DNA from: Adiantum capillus-veneris
Taxonomy: Eukaryota; Streptophyta; Polypodiopsida; Polypodiales; Pteridaceae
Assembly (NCBI GenBank): GCA_014529385.2
Contig: CM043949.1
Location: forward strand, 110,451,977-110,515,976
DNA length: 64,000 nt
Direction: 5' to 3'
Shown here piece after piece: positions 37,211 through 48,661 of the stretch. Every line of letters starts with the position of its first letter. Within the stretch, counting starts at the first letter, position 1. A model generated the notes under the pieces. That model searched no databases. It was not told where the DNA came from and saw only the letters and a list, made by a program, of their open reading frames with translations. A program made the translations under genes and the position numbers.

Positions 37211-38563
37211 TGACCAATGGACTAGACAAGACATAAAGGGAAAAAAAATATTAACTATTTGTGTGACACCACTTTGGAGTATATCAAAGTACTTGAAAAT
37301 TGTTGTTCAGTATTCAAAAGTACCTTGGCTCACTGGAGTAGCTGCATAGCTTATTGACAAAGCATCTCAATAAAATTTCCTTTCAATACAATTAGAAGCC
37401 ATGACCTTAACAATGTTTGAGTATAAACTTAGGAGACAATACATAGAAATGAAATATGAAAAGGGGAGGGGGGTATGTGATGTACATACCTAAAGGATAT
37501 TCTGTATTTGAAAATGCACGTACCTGTGTGTGTGCGTGCATAGAGAGCAATGATTGAAAGAATGACAATTCGGATGAGCGGGTCGCACAAAAATAGAATG
37601 CTCATACAAGTTGGAGAGGGTTGTAAGTGAGTTGTTCTCTTACTAAATGGGAGCAATAGACACATCTAGAGTTGTAGACAAGAGAGTTGGCATACTTAAC
37701 AAATGAAGTGTTAAGTAAGAGATTAGGTTAGATAGTGGATCAGTACACAGGGAATGCCAGCTGAGAATCTTTAAGAACAGTGTTAGTGGAATATCAACTG
37801 AATGTGATAAGTAATACTATAAAAATAAAAGAAGGGGATTTACGGTGTGAGTGGTGAGCTTCATGACAAAGTGTCGTACTTATTAGTGAAATATACATAC
37901 TTAGGATGTCTAACAAACCTGGAAAAATAGAGATTGTTTGAGCGGCAGCCAGTGGAGATAGACTATCAAGTAAGTAGGTTAGAGGAGAGTCTCGTGAGCA
38001 ATGAGAACATGCTCAAAGAAAATGGGAAGAATCCTCTAATAAGTGAAGTGCGCGAAGAGAGAAGTAGAGAAATGCGATGAGAAAGAGAACAATTATTACA
38101 AAACCCATACCGTGAAGCTCTTTCGATTCTTACATTGTTTGAGTCAGGTTTTCTTGCAATGTATTTTTCAACATTTGAGACCAATTTCTAAGTGGTAGAA
38201 GCAAAGATTTACCTATGATATGAGCTGATAATGTGAAAACAAAAATTGTATAGAATAATTTAAACCAGGACGAGTAGTCGATATTAGACAGATATCTTCA
38301 TTATGGTGGTGTATGTAGAGAACAATGAGGGCCATTTCTAAATATGACGATTTACCTACACAATCGTCGATAAGGGTGTTCGGTACATGTTGTGTGTTAC
38401 TATATAAAATAATCATGTTTATTGGTTGTAGGTGGGTGTCATATCAAATGCGTCAGGCTTCTACTTGTGCGGGCTATGCACATTGTGTGCTACAACATGA
38501 TAATCATGAGTGGGATTTCATTTACAAAGACGATTTAGATCGTCTTAGTGCAATTATCTAATA

Positions 38564-38960
38564 CGATGCCTAGGTATTAAAGAAAACGAAGTAAGGTGAA
38601 AGACTAAACCAAAAAGTCTACGAATATCAAACTAAAATCATCATCGTCGTCATCGGCAAGTCCCGTGGATGCCCGGCATTGGGTGTCGTCTCAAAAAAGT
38701 ATTGTATGAATGTAGTAGAGAGGGGAGAAATGAAATGAAAGAAAATGTTACATTAAACGCCTTCGAAGGCCAAAATTACATTCTGAGTCCAAAACTGTTA
38801 CAGTCAGGGTGACTCTAATCCAATGTTTGGGTACTAAAATAAAATGAAGTAAAGTAAAAGACTAAAATTAAAACCCTAAAAGCGTCAAACTAAAATTGTC
38901 ATCAGCGTCGTTGATTCTGGTGGATGCTCGACAACGGACATTTATATGAGAAAGTATTGC
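38564..38960. repeat. Diverged direct duplication of about 250 bp
   Basis: The segment from about 38,565 (TAGGTATTAAAGAAAACGAAG, then CATCATCGTCGTC) recurs from about 38,820 (GGGTACTAAAATAAAATGAAG, then GTCATCAGCGTCG), with AGAAAGTATTGCAATG-type ends in both. Confidence 0.6.
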
Positions 38961-38965
38961 AATGG

Positions 38966-39526
38966 TCATTGAAGAGCTTCCTCAATGTCCGTCATCGTAA
39001 GGAATCGTGGTGGGAGGGGGAAGAGAGATAGAGAAATGAAATGAAATTGTATCGTACTCATTGTCCAAATGAGTATGGGACCAAACCCATATAATCCATA
39101 TAGATCAAATACAACATGTGGGTACCAAAAAAAAAAAAAATCGACAGCAGCAGCACGTGACAACCTGCCGAGTTGGAGAGAATATTGCAACCGTCGCTGA
39201 AGAGCTTCGTCACTGTCCGCCTTTGTAGGTATTCGGACTGTGAGGGCGATGATGAAGCAGTGCATGTTAAAATACCATCTTGCGGGGTGTAGCAACCCGT
39301 GCCGAGAAACTGCGCTTTCTGCTAAGCTCTCGCCGTCTCCATCTTTGTCTTTGCTATCTATCGCAATATCTCCCTCCTGAGCTGTAGCGGCATGGGTGGA
39401 GGAAGCTAAAATTTCTTCGACTCTCTTTGCTTGATCCCCTTCCACCTTCATTTGTGTGGCTTGTGTATGTGGTGCAAGCTCAATCCATAGCGCCATTGGT
39501 GTGTGGGTGGTAGATGCAGCAGACAC
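38966..39526 (-). CDS. Hypothetical open frame, weak
   Basis: A 186-codon minus-strand frame with a plausible polar N-terminal half (MSAASTTHTPMALW..., DSKDKDGDGES) and a less plausible C-terminal half read through a poly-A tract. A possible donor (GATG|GTATTTTA) would end it after about 85 residues. No family is recognised. It could be a first exon or chance. Confidence 0.2.
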   Translation of the reverse strand: MSAASTTHTPMALWIELAPHTQATQMKVEGDQAKRVEEILASSTHAATAQEGDIAIDSKDKDGDGESLAESAVSRHGLLHPARWYFNMHCFIIALTVRIPTKADSDEALQRRLQYSLQLGRLSRAAAVDFFFFWYPHVVFDLYGLYGFGPILIWTMSTIQFHFISLSLFPLPPRFLTMTDIEEALQ

Positions 39527-39731
39527 GAGGGGGTTAGGGAGAGATTGAGGGGGTCGTTTTGTTCAACCACTGTTTATCGAGGACTCATCACATAGCCTCC
39601 AGGTTTGAAAGGTGGGAGTCGCATGTAACAAGAAGATCCGGTTAGAGAGAGAGAGAGAGAGAGAGAGATAGATGGTGGGTGCGTCACAACATGAAAGAGA
39701 AAGAGCTGACGGGCTACTGCAGCTTACAATC

Positions 39732-39768
<37 letters not shown>

Positions 39769-39950
39769 AGACTGGTGTCAGTATACTCTACGAGAGGGGG
39801 GAGAGAGAGTTGGCGATGTGTGCAAGAGGGAAAGTAAGTGGTTGGGAGATGAGTGTCAGTTGTTGGTGAGTGGTTGTAGTTAGATTAACCCGAGCTGGAT
39901 GTTATCAATATTCATTCTACTCTCTTGATTATTGTCAGTCATGCTAATTA

Positions 39951-41864
39951 AACTTATGTGTATGCCACTTTGTGCTTTGGTACCCTCAAAAACCTTAGTT
40001 GCTACTCTTCTTTACCTTTGAAAATTAGTTCTCAAACACCCACACCCATGGTTTAGAGATTGTTGATTGCAAAGAATAGTGGAGAGGGTCTAACATTGCC
40101 AGATTGATTATGGTTCCTGTTGAGCTTGCTAGTAGCTCGATAATGGTTAAGCCAAAGGCAAGCCCCACATTATTAAGTCTATAGTTTCCAATGGTGTACC
40201 GCGAACTAAGTACTTTTCAACCAGGATAATAGATCCCTGTCCCACTTACCCTCTTGCAATGAACATGTCCAACCTTCATGGACAACTTAAGGACCTCTCT
40301 TCTTAAGCAAGAAAAGAGAAACCAATAGCTATGAATCTATTGTAATGGAAATGGCCTATGAACATTGAGCATAGCGGAATTAAGAGAACTGTAGTGAGCA
40401 TTTTTATGAGACTACTTTGAGAAAATAGAGAGTGAACTTGATTAGAGGTAGCAACATAACCATTATACTTAATTAACTTGGCATGAACAATACTTTGTAA
40501 GAGAGAGAATTAGAGAACTTGACAACAGTTGAGGACCGGCTTTTGTATTATAGTTTCTCCCATAAACAGAGACTTGGTACAATACAAGCTTTGTGTTCCT
40601 TGAGACCTTGATGTTACAATGAAGGTAGAGAGCTTCATGCACCACAATTATGCCTGTAACTTAGCTAAATGAAAGCTTTAACTTGTCTCCACCCTCAGTC
40701 CCAAGACCTCAAACACCTTTGAAGGTGGATAGAGCTAGTAGGGAATGAGGGTAGGGAAGAGAAAGAAGAAGCATTCTTACGAGAAAGAAATAATTCCTCA
40801 CTTATCATCACTCTTGTTGCATAGCATAGCATAATAGAATTATAATGATGATGAAGAAGATGGCAAGCTTAAGCATTGAAGTATGGCTCTTGGTTGGATT
40901 TGCATTCCATAGCCAAGAGTGTTGGTGTAGGCTCTCAACTTCTCAACAAGCTTGGAGAAGGAGATGTTCTTGCAGTTAGCACTTCACACCATGAGAGTGT
41001 GTGTGAGTGAGTGGGAAAGAGTATACCCCCTCAAGCTAGCCCTCTAATTGCATGGTCGACCCCCTCTTCTAGCTCATGCTTGTGGCTCATTGGCTCTCTC
41101 AAGCCTAGCCAATCACAAGCCTTGGTCACAAGTAGCAATAGAGATAGCCTTTGGACAAGTGTCCTCCTTTCCCCTTTGAGAGAGAGGGCTTGATAAATGC
41201 TTAAACAATTAATTTAATTAGCTCAATTCTCATTGGACCTCTCTAAGGGTCAACCAATAGGCTTTAGGCACACCATGAGGGCAACCTAGCTAGGGGCTTG
41301 ACATGTGTCCCTTTTGCCTCTTTGAGCAAGGGGTGCCCTTTGGATGAGGGAGTGGTCATTCAACCCCATCCCCTACTCTCATGGCTCGCCCCCTCCTTTG
41401 TAGGCCTTGCTTTGACTTGAAGTACCTCAAGCACCTTATCCCTGTACCTTAATCATTTCGAGCACCTTAATCATCAAGCATGACAAGCACCTTAAGCACC
41501 TTAGTCAGCAAGCACGATAAGCACCTTTAGCCACCAAGCACGACAAGCACCTCAAACTTGGGCCGGGTTCCCACCTCAAGCTCAACCCTAGCTTGCCTAA
41601 GGTCTTAGGTCTAAGGAATTTTAACACTAACCGTTGGAGGTCTTTAATGAAGCTAACCCTAAGGTCTTTCAAGCTCTATTAGCTAGCATTACTCTTTGAT
41701 AGACCATCTCTCATTTGGACCCATTGACTTTGGTCCCGTGTTGAGATAGATCCATAAGCACATGTCTATATTCTAACTCTTGTTCCCATTTATTCTCCCA
41801 CATTAAATGATCAGTTTAATATGAGAAAATCATTTGGGTTAGTTAGATATTAGATTTTATGACA
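39951..41864 (-). mobile_element. Leader and LTR of Ty3/gypsy copy C
   Basis: 39,951-40,335 matches the leader of copy A (CTTAGTTGCTACTCTTCTTTACC and following). About 40,345-41,864 matches its LTR and ends in the same TTTTATGACA. The primer site between them is eroded. I infer this is the 5' end of copy C, separated from its gag by the 3.9-kb block. It is old and broken. Confidence 0.65.
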
Positions 41865-41997
41865 AGACATATCCAAATTAACATACTTACATACAAGTTG
41901 AATGAGTAAACTTCATGGTATTCTGGTGACATCAATAACGATATAAGCTAAGATAAACAACCCTATATTTTATTGTGAATTCTCTCACCCATGTGAA
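41865..41997 (-). pseudogene. Left remnant of the PPR pseudogene
   Basis: The last 25 bases before the terminal repeat (TTCTCTCACCCATGTGAA) match the PPR repeats at 59,620, 59,920 and 60,470. The rest is too decayed to read. Confidence 0.55.
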
Positions 41998-42023
41998 CAT
42001 TAGGAAAAGTTTGGACTCAAAAA
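41998..42023 (+). repeat. Left terminal inverted repeat
   Basis: Twenty-six bases beginning CATTAGGAAAAGTTTGG match the right end exactly. Similarity continues weakly inward (TTAGAGAGAGA in both). Confidence 0.85.
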
Positions 42024-42396
42024 TGGGCCTTGTAAGAAATGCCAGGTCAACTTAGAGAGAGATAATAAAAAGTCCCTAATTTCATTTTTGATATTCACTT
42101 TCAAAAAAACTCGGATATCAGATTTGGGGGGTACGTTTATTAAAACTCTCAAATAGTGTTCAGACAATGATAAGATACGACGGCTCTGACTTGAACGCCG
42201 ATTATCTCAATCTTTTGGATTTTTCAAAACTAAGATTTGGCGCTCAACGAGGTGCATTGAATGTTATTCTTCTCCTCAGTTTCGCGTCTCTCTTGCTTTC
42301 CGCCTGTGTGCAGTCTCTTCCCTTGAGCTCTCTTCCATTTGCTCCACTCTTGCGCTCTCCTCTGTTTTGAGCTTTCTCATTCACCAAGTCATCTCA

Positions 42397-45209
42397 ATGT
42401 CATTATCATCTTCACACAGAATTCAGACGAGGAGTCAAAACGATGTGTATCATATGCATATCGAACTGTCCAGAGAATACGAGCCCCTCCAGAAGAAGAA
42501 TAGCGAGACATCCTTTCCGAAGCTTCAAAAGAGAACTTCAGATTTCAAGGTAAAAAAAGCGTCGATCTTTGGGTGGATGGCAAGATGTATCCTGAGCATC
42601 CTATCACCAACTCAACTCCACCGTTCAGAAACATAACATCATTGTTGAACTACGCAGGAGACGGTTATTCTGGTTTATATGGCTACACCAAGCATTTGGC
42701 GGCCATAAGTGATATTCTTAAGCTTGAGAGAGACCTTGCACAAAAAGAAAACTTTTGCTTGAAGCAAACTGTGACAGAGTGTGCTCAGCAACTGAAAGGC
42801 AAGGACGAAAGCATCACGCAGATCACGCAAGATCTCAGAGAAAAAAATACTGTCTTGGGTCCTCGGTTAAGAGAACAACGCTTACGAGACATTGAATAGC
42901 TGAAGGTTGGTTCTAGGGGTTTGAAGAAGAGGGTTAAAGCAATCAAGTAAGATTATTATTCAAGCAGGTTTAATTCATCTTTACATTTGTAATTTTATAT
43001 CTTACTTTTCATATTTATGCTTAGATCGTTGCTACATCCTCAGTCAAATATTGATAGCAACACACCAACTTCTTCAATTCCTTATGGTCTCATACTAAAA
43101 CGCAAAGATGTCGCGGAACTTTTGGACGATAAGCGCTACTGCAAGATTGTTGCTAAGCAACTTGACACTCTTTTGAAACAAAATCAGCTCCAAACACGTG
43201 ATGTTCAGTCAATTATGGATGAAGCCGGAATATCCAACAAAGGTTATTCTGCAATTTTTAGGCATGTTTGGTGTTTGAATCAATTTTCTTCACCTGTCAA
43301 ATCAAATGTCTGCAATTTTTAGGTATATTGGATATGTGTAACATTTGAAAACTTGGAAATAGTCCATTTACTTAATTTTCTGTTTACAGAACTATGCAGC
43401 AACAAAGTAAAAAGTTCAATCTCAAGCACACGTTGCTGCCAAATCCTTTCTCCATTCGAAAGACAAGACTGGAGGTCAACCAGGAAGTGCTTCGGACATT
43501 GGGCACTCCTTTTCACATTGAAGCAATGTACAGATCGCCATCAGCAGAGGAAGTGGTCTATGACAAATACAATAATATATTTTATGATTTAGTAGCTTTG
43601 CATACATATATTGTTCAATTGTTCGAGGTTTCTCAAGAGGAATGCAATGGAGTTTTGAAGTTTGTGCTTAAATTGGATGAGTGCGAGCTAGTGAAAGAGA
43701 CAAAGGTTGAGCATGTCACAATAACACTTATGAATAGAGCATTAGATGAAAGCATTGCTTCAGACGACCCTAGAAACTTTAGGCGCGTGCAATCTGAAAA
43801 CAATATTTTCTTATTAGCCACATTCAAGGTTTGATATCAACAAGTTTTTGCTTTAAAAAATGGTTAGACATGTTTCATTTGATTGGTTTGGTTTTCCCAT
43901 TTCAGGTGCCTGCAGAGAATTTTGATATTCTTAACTGGGTTTTCCATCAAACAAGTATTCCTGAAGTCATAAGCGAACAGAGAAATGGAAAGACACTCGA
44001 TGTATTAGGCATGGGTTCATACAGAGCAGAGTGGCATATGGTTGGAGATCTCAAAACCCTAAAGTGTATGTACAACATCTCAAAAGGAGCAACAAGTAAA
44101 AGCCCTTGTTTGTATTGCATGGGAGGAGTCATTGGTCTTGACAAAAGAAATTGGAGGAGAGCACCGGACAGGCACTTGCAAGACCTTAACTTCCGCCCAG
44201 TGTTGGATATTCCACTATCCATAGTACATATTTGCACGATGCATGCACTCTGCAGAATCATTGAGAAACTTATGTTTCTGTACATTTGTTTTGCTTGGAC
44301 CACTCGACCAGCATCAACAAAACAAAGGGCTATATTATCATTGGAAACAGTTTTCTCATATATGGGCTTGCATGGAGGACGTGTGAAAATAGAGCAGGAC
44401 GAGAAGAGGTCTAAGAATGGTCGAGATGTGCTAAAGAAGTTGTCTATTGGCGGTGTGAAAGCCCGTCTCTTCTTGTCGATGCCAACAAGTGGCAGACAAC
44501 GCAAAAGCCAAAGTGCTCAGGAAAGGTTAACATTGAGATACAACCGGTGGAGAAACCTGCACAATGCAGTGGTTGACCACGCAGACAATGGTGCAGCAAG
44601 GACTCGCAAAGCGAACGTGTGGAAAATTTTGGATTCCATATTCAAGTTTTGTGAGCTCAATACTTGGAGAGATACTGACTATACATTGTTTCAAGACGCT
44701 CTGGAGACCTTCCACAGGTCTTTCATAGCTGCATGGACAAATCAACACATAATTCATTACATGGTATATTACTTTATTTGATAAAATTGTGATTATATAT
44801 TTACATATAAACAATAGGCTGGTCTTTTTTGCAGCATATCATATGCAACCACATGCCTTGGTTTGCTAGGCAGTATGGTAGCTTGGCTATATGGTCTACA
44901 CAAGGTATGGAGAAAACTCACTACCAAGCCCGTACTGGCTATTTCAGCCACACTCGTCACAGAGGTGGTGCAAACAAAGCACAGTTTGGAGGAACTACAT
45001 CAATGGACTTATCGAAAACTTATGCATAGAACACACCGAAAGGAATGTGTCAAAGACAATCAGATTGGCCAAGCAATGAGATTAGCAAGCAAACGACGGA
45101 AGAAGGAAATATGGGAGGCATCTTCTGTGGCATCGCGACATGCAGAGTGGCGACTTCAAAAAGAACGCATTGGAAAAACTTGGACAACTCCGACCCAAGT
45201 TGTTTGAGA
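42397..45209 (+). pseudogene. Multi-exon DDE-type transposase of the TIR element
   Basis: Exons: 42,397-42,946; 43,025-43,261; 43,390-43,828; 43,906-44,763; 44,835-45,209. All junctions except one are GT-AG. The product has a polar N-terminus, a coiled coil (about 42,700-42,890), and a transposase core with LKLDECELV (43,671), a CLYCMGG zinc-type pair (44,113), VHICTMHALCRI (44,228) and WSTQGMEKTHYQAR (44,900), the likely catalytic Glu helix, then a basic tail. Damage seen: a one-base shift at an A-run near 42,552, an in-frame TAG at 42,897, a 61-bp duplication that displaces the donor after 43,261, and a one-base shift near 44,985. The family resembles uncharacterised animal and plant transposases with a DLK/CxxC/LH pattern, and I do not name it. 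Confidence 0.65.
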
Positions 45210-45356
45210 CTTCCTAAAGATAGCGCATTGTAACACAATATAATTTTTTGTGCCAAGAGAAGACAACCATACACAAAAGTGAGAAACATAATGTACTCAT
45301 TGTTTTGATAGAAAATGTATTATTTTTTGGCATCGACAATATACATTGGAGCTTCT

Positions 45357-46993
45357 CTATTCTTCATCTTCGTCGGGAAAAGTTACAAAATATTCTGGCC
45401 TTTTTGCCTGTTGTGTGTTATCGTCTTCTTCTTGCCTTGGTCTTTTGCAACCTAGTCCTGCAGGTTCGTTTGTCGACAGTACATTTGTCTCCACCTCCAT
45501 AGCCACAAGAGACATTTCTTCAGTAGGCAGATGCGCAATTGGTTGTTTATTGCGAAACATAGCATGCTTGTCATACTCTAGTAATTGCACAGGGTCAGTG
45601 ATTCCGCATGCCAAACCATATGCTGCTTCGGTCAAAAAATAGCAACTACGCAAACCATACATTCCTGGCCCTTGGCCAAACATATACAATGCGGCCTTTT
45701 TTTCTAAAAGCATTATTTTATCTGCGTTCCAACTAATGACAGCCCCTCCTAAATATCTTGAAAGTGTCTTCAACGTCATCAAGGGTAGCTCCGCGTTGTC
45801 ATTGGAGAAGGACGAATGGAAGACCAAAAAACTCGGATACTTAAGATTCTTTAAGTATTGGCCGAGAGAGGAATTCTTACCTAAATCTCGTATGCCTCGT
45901 CCACGAGGGCGAGGAATGAAGGTATCATCATAGACCACCAACTGCAACAAATTAAAGTTATGAAATGAGATAAGTAGAAACCAAAAAGGTAAGGCAAAAA
46001 AAAAAAGATTACCTTCTGGTTTTCATCTTCCTCAAGTAAGTCCTCATTCCATAGGTTGATGCCACCCTGACCTCCAGTGGGCGCATTGGAGGTTGAGGCC
46101 AAAGATGATAAAGAAGTGCTTGCCTTACCCATTTCTTCAATCCCTAGCTTTTTTTGCACTTCCATGAACTCCTTTTCTGTTGGAAGCGTGCGCTCATACC
46201 TAGCAACATCATTGTAAATCATCACAAGTGCACTTGCGGGGTCAACGAACTCATCGTCATTTACATGGGCATCTATAACAGAATACTTGTCGTGCTCAGG
46301 GTCAATGACAGCATCATCCTCTTCGAGATTCTGTGCCACCATGGCAAGGCAATAGTCCTCTCGAAGGTCAAAAAGCTCCATAATGTCGTTAAGCATGACA
46401 TACTGCAAATCACCAATAGGTATGGTAGGTAGAACACTAGTAGGCAAAGCACCCTCCTGAAGCTGGACTCCCTTTGAAACCTGCAAGGCAAGGCTTCCCC
46501 GAGACTTGGGCTCTTGACCCTCCCCAGTCTGATCCTCTAGCGAGACCTCTGCAGCATCAACATGCTCATCCAAAATTAAACGCAAATATAAAATAAAACC
46601 TGCATAATATTCAGCCACTCGACACTTGCGGCTATGAAGTGTACACTTGTAGTCTGTTATCCGCAAGTGCACTGGCAGCTTAAGGCAACTCCTAGAAAAT
46701 ATGTGTTTCTTGGAGGAGTCCAAATTGATATCCTTCATGTGAACAAAACGAACTCCTTGTATCTCGCCAGTGCCACCGGACGTTTGCTGCTGGTAGGTCT
46801 GCTCAAAACCTGATAGGTAATGTTGCGCGGAGACAATCCACTCATGCAAAGAAAAATCTGGATTGAACATCGGCCTGATCTCTGTCTCGCGCTGCTGAAG
46901 CCTAATGCGGTATAGAAAATGAGATAGTTTGTCTTGGGGGGCATCTTGAGAGCAAGGCACTTCCTCCTCTGCTTCAACATTGAAGGGGTCCAT
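45357..46993 (-). CDS. Orphan gene of the TIR element, two exons, intact
   Basis: Exon 1 46,993-46,013 and exon 2 45,941-45,357 join in phase 0 (CAGAAG|GTAATC ... TTTGTTGCAG|TTGG; intron 71 bp) into 521 residues without a stop. The N-terminus is MDPFNVEAEEEVP. The middle is acidic, with many Asp and Glu (EEDDAVIDPEHDKY). The second exon has RPRGRGIRDLG and a conserved-looking core (MFGQGPGMYGLRSCYFLTE). The C-terminus has a bipartite basic signal (KRPRQEEDDNTQQAKRP), which suggests a nuclear protein. A TATA box lies 74 bp upstream. It shares a divergent promoter with the H3-Ulp1 gene. I do not recognise the family. It is the only undamaged gene of the element. Confidence 0.7.
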
Positions 46994-47066
46994 AACGGAA
47001 ATTCAAAAGCGAAGATAGACGAGAGAGCACAACATCCAAACAAAGGGCAAATGGGGGAGCAAGTCA

Positions 47067-47074
47067 TATTTATA
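47067..47074 (-). promoter_or_regulatory. TATA box of the orphan gene
   Basis: TATAAATA on the minus strand, 74 bp before the ATG at 46,993. Confidence 0.6.
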
Positions 47075-47104
47075 GGACTCTCGAGGACATTGATGACATC
47101 GATT

Positions 47105-47760
47105 AACGTGCATCATGGGGCCACCGTGCATCATGCAATCGCCGTGATGATTACGCCACGTGTCAGCCGCCGTGGAACGGTCGTGCCACAACGCGAAACT
47201 GGTGCCGCCACTCCACAAAAGCACTGCTATCGCGTTTTGGCGCGACAGCTTGTTGTCGCGTCATAACGCGATACAGCCAATCCAGAGTACTCAGGAACGC
47301 CCCGTATCATGTTGTGACGCGACGCCTTTTTGTCACGCCACCCGTGCATCATGCAATCGCCATGATGATTACGCCACGTGTCAGCCGCCGTGGAACGGTC
47401 GCGCCACAACGCGAAACCGGTGCCGCCGCTCCTCAAAAGCACCGCTATCGCATTTTGGCGCGACAACTTGTTGTCGCATCATAACGCGATACGGCCAATC
47501 CAGAGTACTCAGAAACGCCCCGTATCGTGTTGTGACGCGACGCCTTTTTGTCGCACCACAGCGCGATACTTGTGGTCAAACTAACCGGGACATTACTTAT
47601 CGTGTTTTGACGCGACAACATTTTGTCTTGCCACAACGCGAACACTGCAATTCAGAACCATCAGGGTTTGCCTCCTCCCGTTGTGCCGCGACATACCGTT
47701 GTTGCTAGGGCAACCCATTGGGGCGCTTCTTTCCTCGTCGTGCCACACCGCGAATAGGCA
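47105..47760. promoter_or_regulatory. Bidirectional CpG-rich promoter built of 218-bp repeats
   Basis: Two copies of a 218-bp repeat (about 47,126-47,343 and 47,344-47,561) are followed by partial copies to 47,700. Each holds the G-box CACGTG, the palindrome-like GACAACTTGTTGTCGC or GACAGCTTGTTGTCGC, and several CGCGA/TCGCG boxes (TTGTGACGCGACG, ACAACGCGAAAC). It stands out as CpG-rich in AT-rich surroundings and separates two divergent genes. Repeated CGCGA boxes suggest binding by an element-encoded protein, which is inference. Confidence 0.6.
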
Positions 47761-47920
47761 GTGCCACTAATTTCGGCACCACCAATATCGCGTTGAGTCC
47801 CGATGTGCCACGTGGCGCGTAATCATTATGCTCGCACGCTTCCCGTCATACCTCGCAATGTCATGATTAATGCAGCCACCTCTTCTCATGATTAAGATGT
47901 GATTATACTTATTCTGCTAA

Positions 47921-47926
47921 TATAAA
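47921..47926 (+). promoter_or_regulatory. TATA box of the H3-Ulp1 gene
   Basis: TATAAA, followed by a C-rich run, 112 bp before the ATG at 48,038. Confidence 0.6.
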
Positions 47927-48037
47927 CACCCCCCCACCCCTTTTTTCTCATCGTTTTTCCCGAAGTGTCTCTAGTCACTCTGCGTTTTTATCCACATCCA
48001 GATTTCCATATTTCCTCGCATTCTCCTCGTTCAGGTC

Positions 48038-48661
48038 ATGGCCCGCACAAAGCAAACAGCAAGGAAGGTTTATCTTGGCCAGTTTGGTCCACAGGGCCAG
48101 GCTAGCTCGTCTGCAGTGCAACCGTCAACATCGCAGGTGATTCCGGGCAAGACCATGCCGCAGTTACGGGCAACAATGCGAAGAAGAAGATACGAGTAGA
48201 ATAGGAGCGTTCTACTCGAACTTCGTAAGCTCCAAAAGCACATTTCATTGGCAATACCTAAACTGCCATTCTAGAGAGTTGTTCTCGAGATTTGCGAGCA
48301 ACACAACCTGAATTTCCGGTGGTCTCGAAGTGCAATGGGGTGCTTGCACAAGGCCGCCGAGGATTTTTTTGTAGAGCTTTTCCAGGACAGCTACATTGTC
48401 TCGGCCCACGCCCATAGGGCAACATTGATGCCGCAAGACATCAACACACTTCGCCTTCTCAGGTTCAGGTATGACAAAACAATATCACCTGCCGGTATTT
48501 CAGACCAAAAGATTGACAATATTCTTAGAATACCACCTATTGACAAGGTCAAAGTTCATGAAGTGTCTACACAAATGCATCGATACAGCACCCGTCTCAA
48601 CACCGAGCGGGACACAACAGAAGACGATAGTGAAAGATTGGAGCAGTTACGCCTTAAGATG
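48038..48661 (+). pseudogene. Histone H3 part of the fusion gene
   Basis: Residues 1-10 are MARTKQTARK, identical to canonical H3 through Lys4 and Lys9. The rest of the tail is replaced by a Gln- and Ser-rich stretch (VYLGQFGPQGQASSSAV), then RRRRYE. The histone fold follows canonical H3 element by element: LLELRKLQKHISLAIPKLPF (alphaN), RVVLEICEQHNLNFRWSRSA (alpha1 and loop 1), LHKAAEDFFVELFQDS (alpha2), HAHRATLMPQDINTLRLL (loop 2 and alpha3). Loop 1 has no CENH3-type insertion. Two in-frame TAG codons stand at 48,197 and 48,272; the second replaces the conserved Gln of LPFQR. Both are one C-to-T step from CAG. A linker of about 70 residues leads to the retroelement insertion point. Confidence 0.8.

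Larger units (their letters stand above)
36081..39950. other. Unassigned 3.9-kb insertion or replacement within copy C
   Basis: This block stands where the gag N-terminus of copy C should be. I found no terminal repeats and no recognisable protein. It begins with a CpG- and GA-rich stretch (36,140-36,330) that looks like a leader, and ends with two (GA)n runs at 39,643-39,669 and 39,733-39,765. Smaller features in it are listed separately. Confidence 0.45.

Noticed and set aside
47160-47708. A 182-codon open frame through the CpG-rich promoter.
   Set aside because: It is a translation of the 218-bp repeats between two TATA boxes; its Cys/Arg-rich peptide looks compositional.
48197-48274. Read-through or RNA editing of the two TAG codons in H3.
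   Set aside because: Such editing is known in fern organelles, not for nuclear transcripts; decay of a silenced element is simpler.
48038-48661. Centromeric histone CENH3 as the identity of the H3-like part.
   Set aside because: The tail is canonical for the first nine residues after Met and loop 1 is not lengthened, both unlike CENH3.
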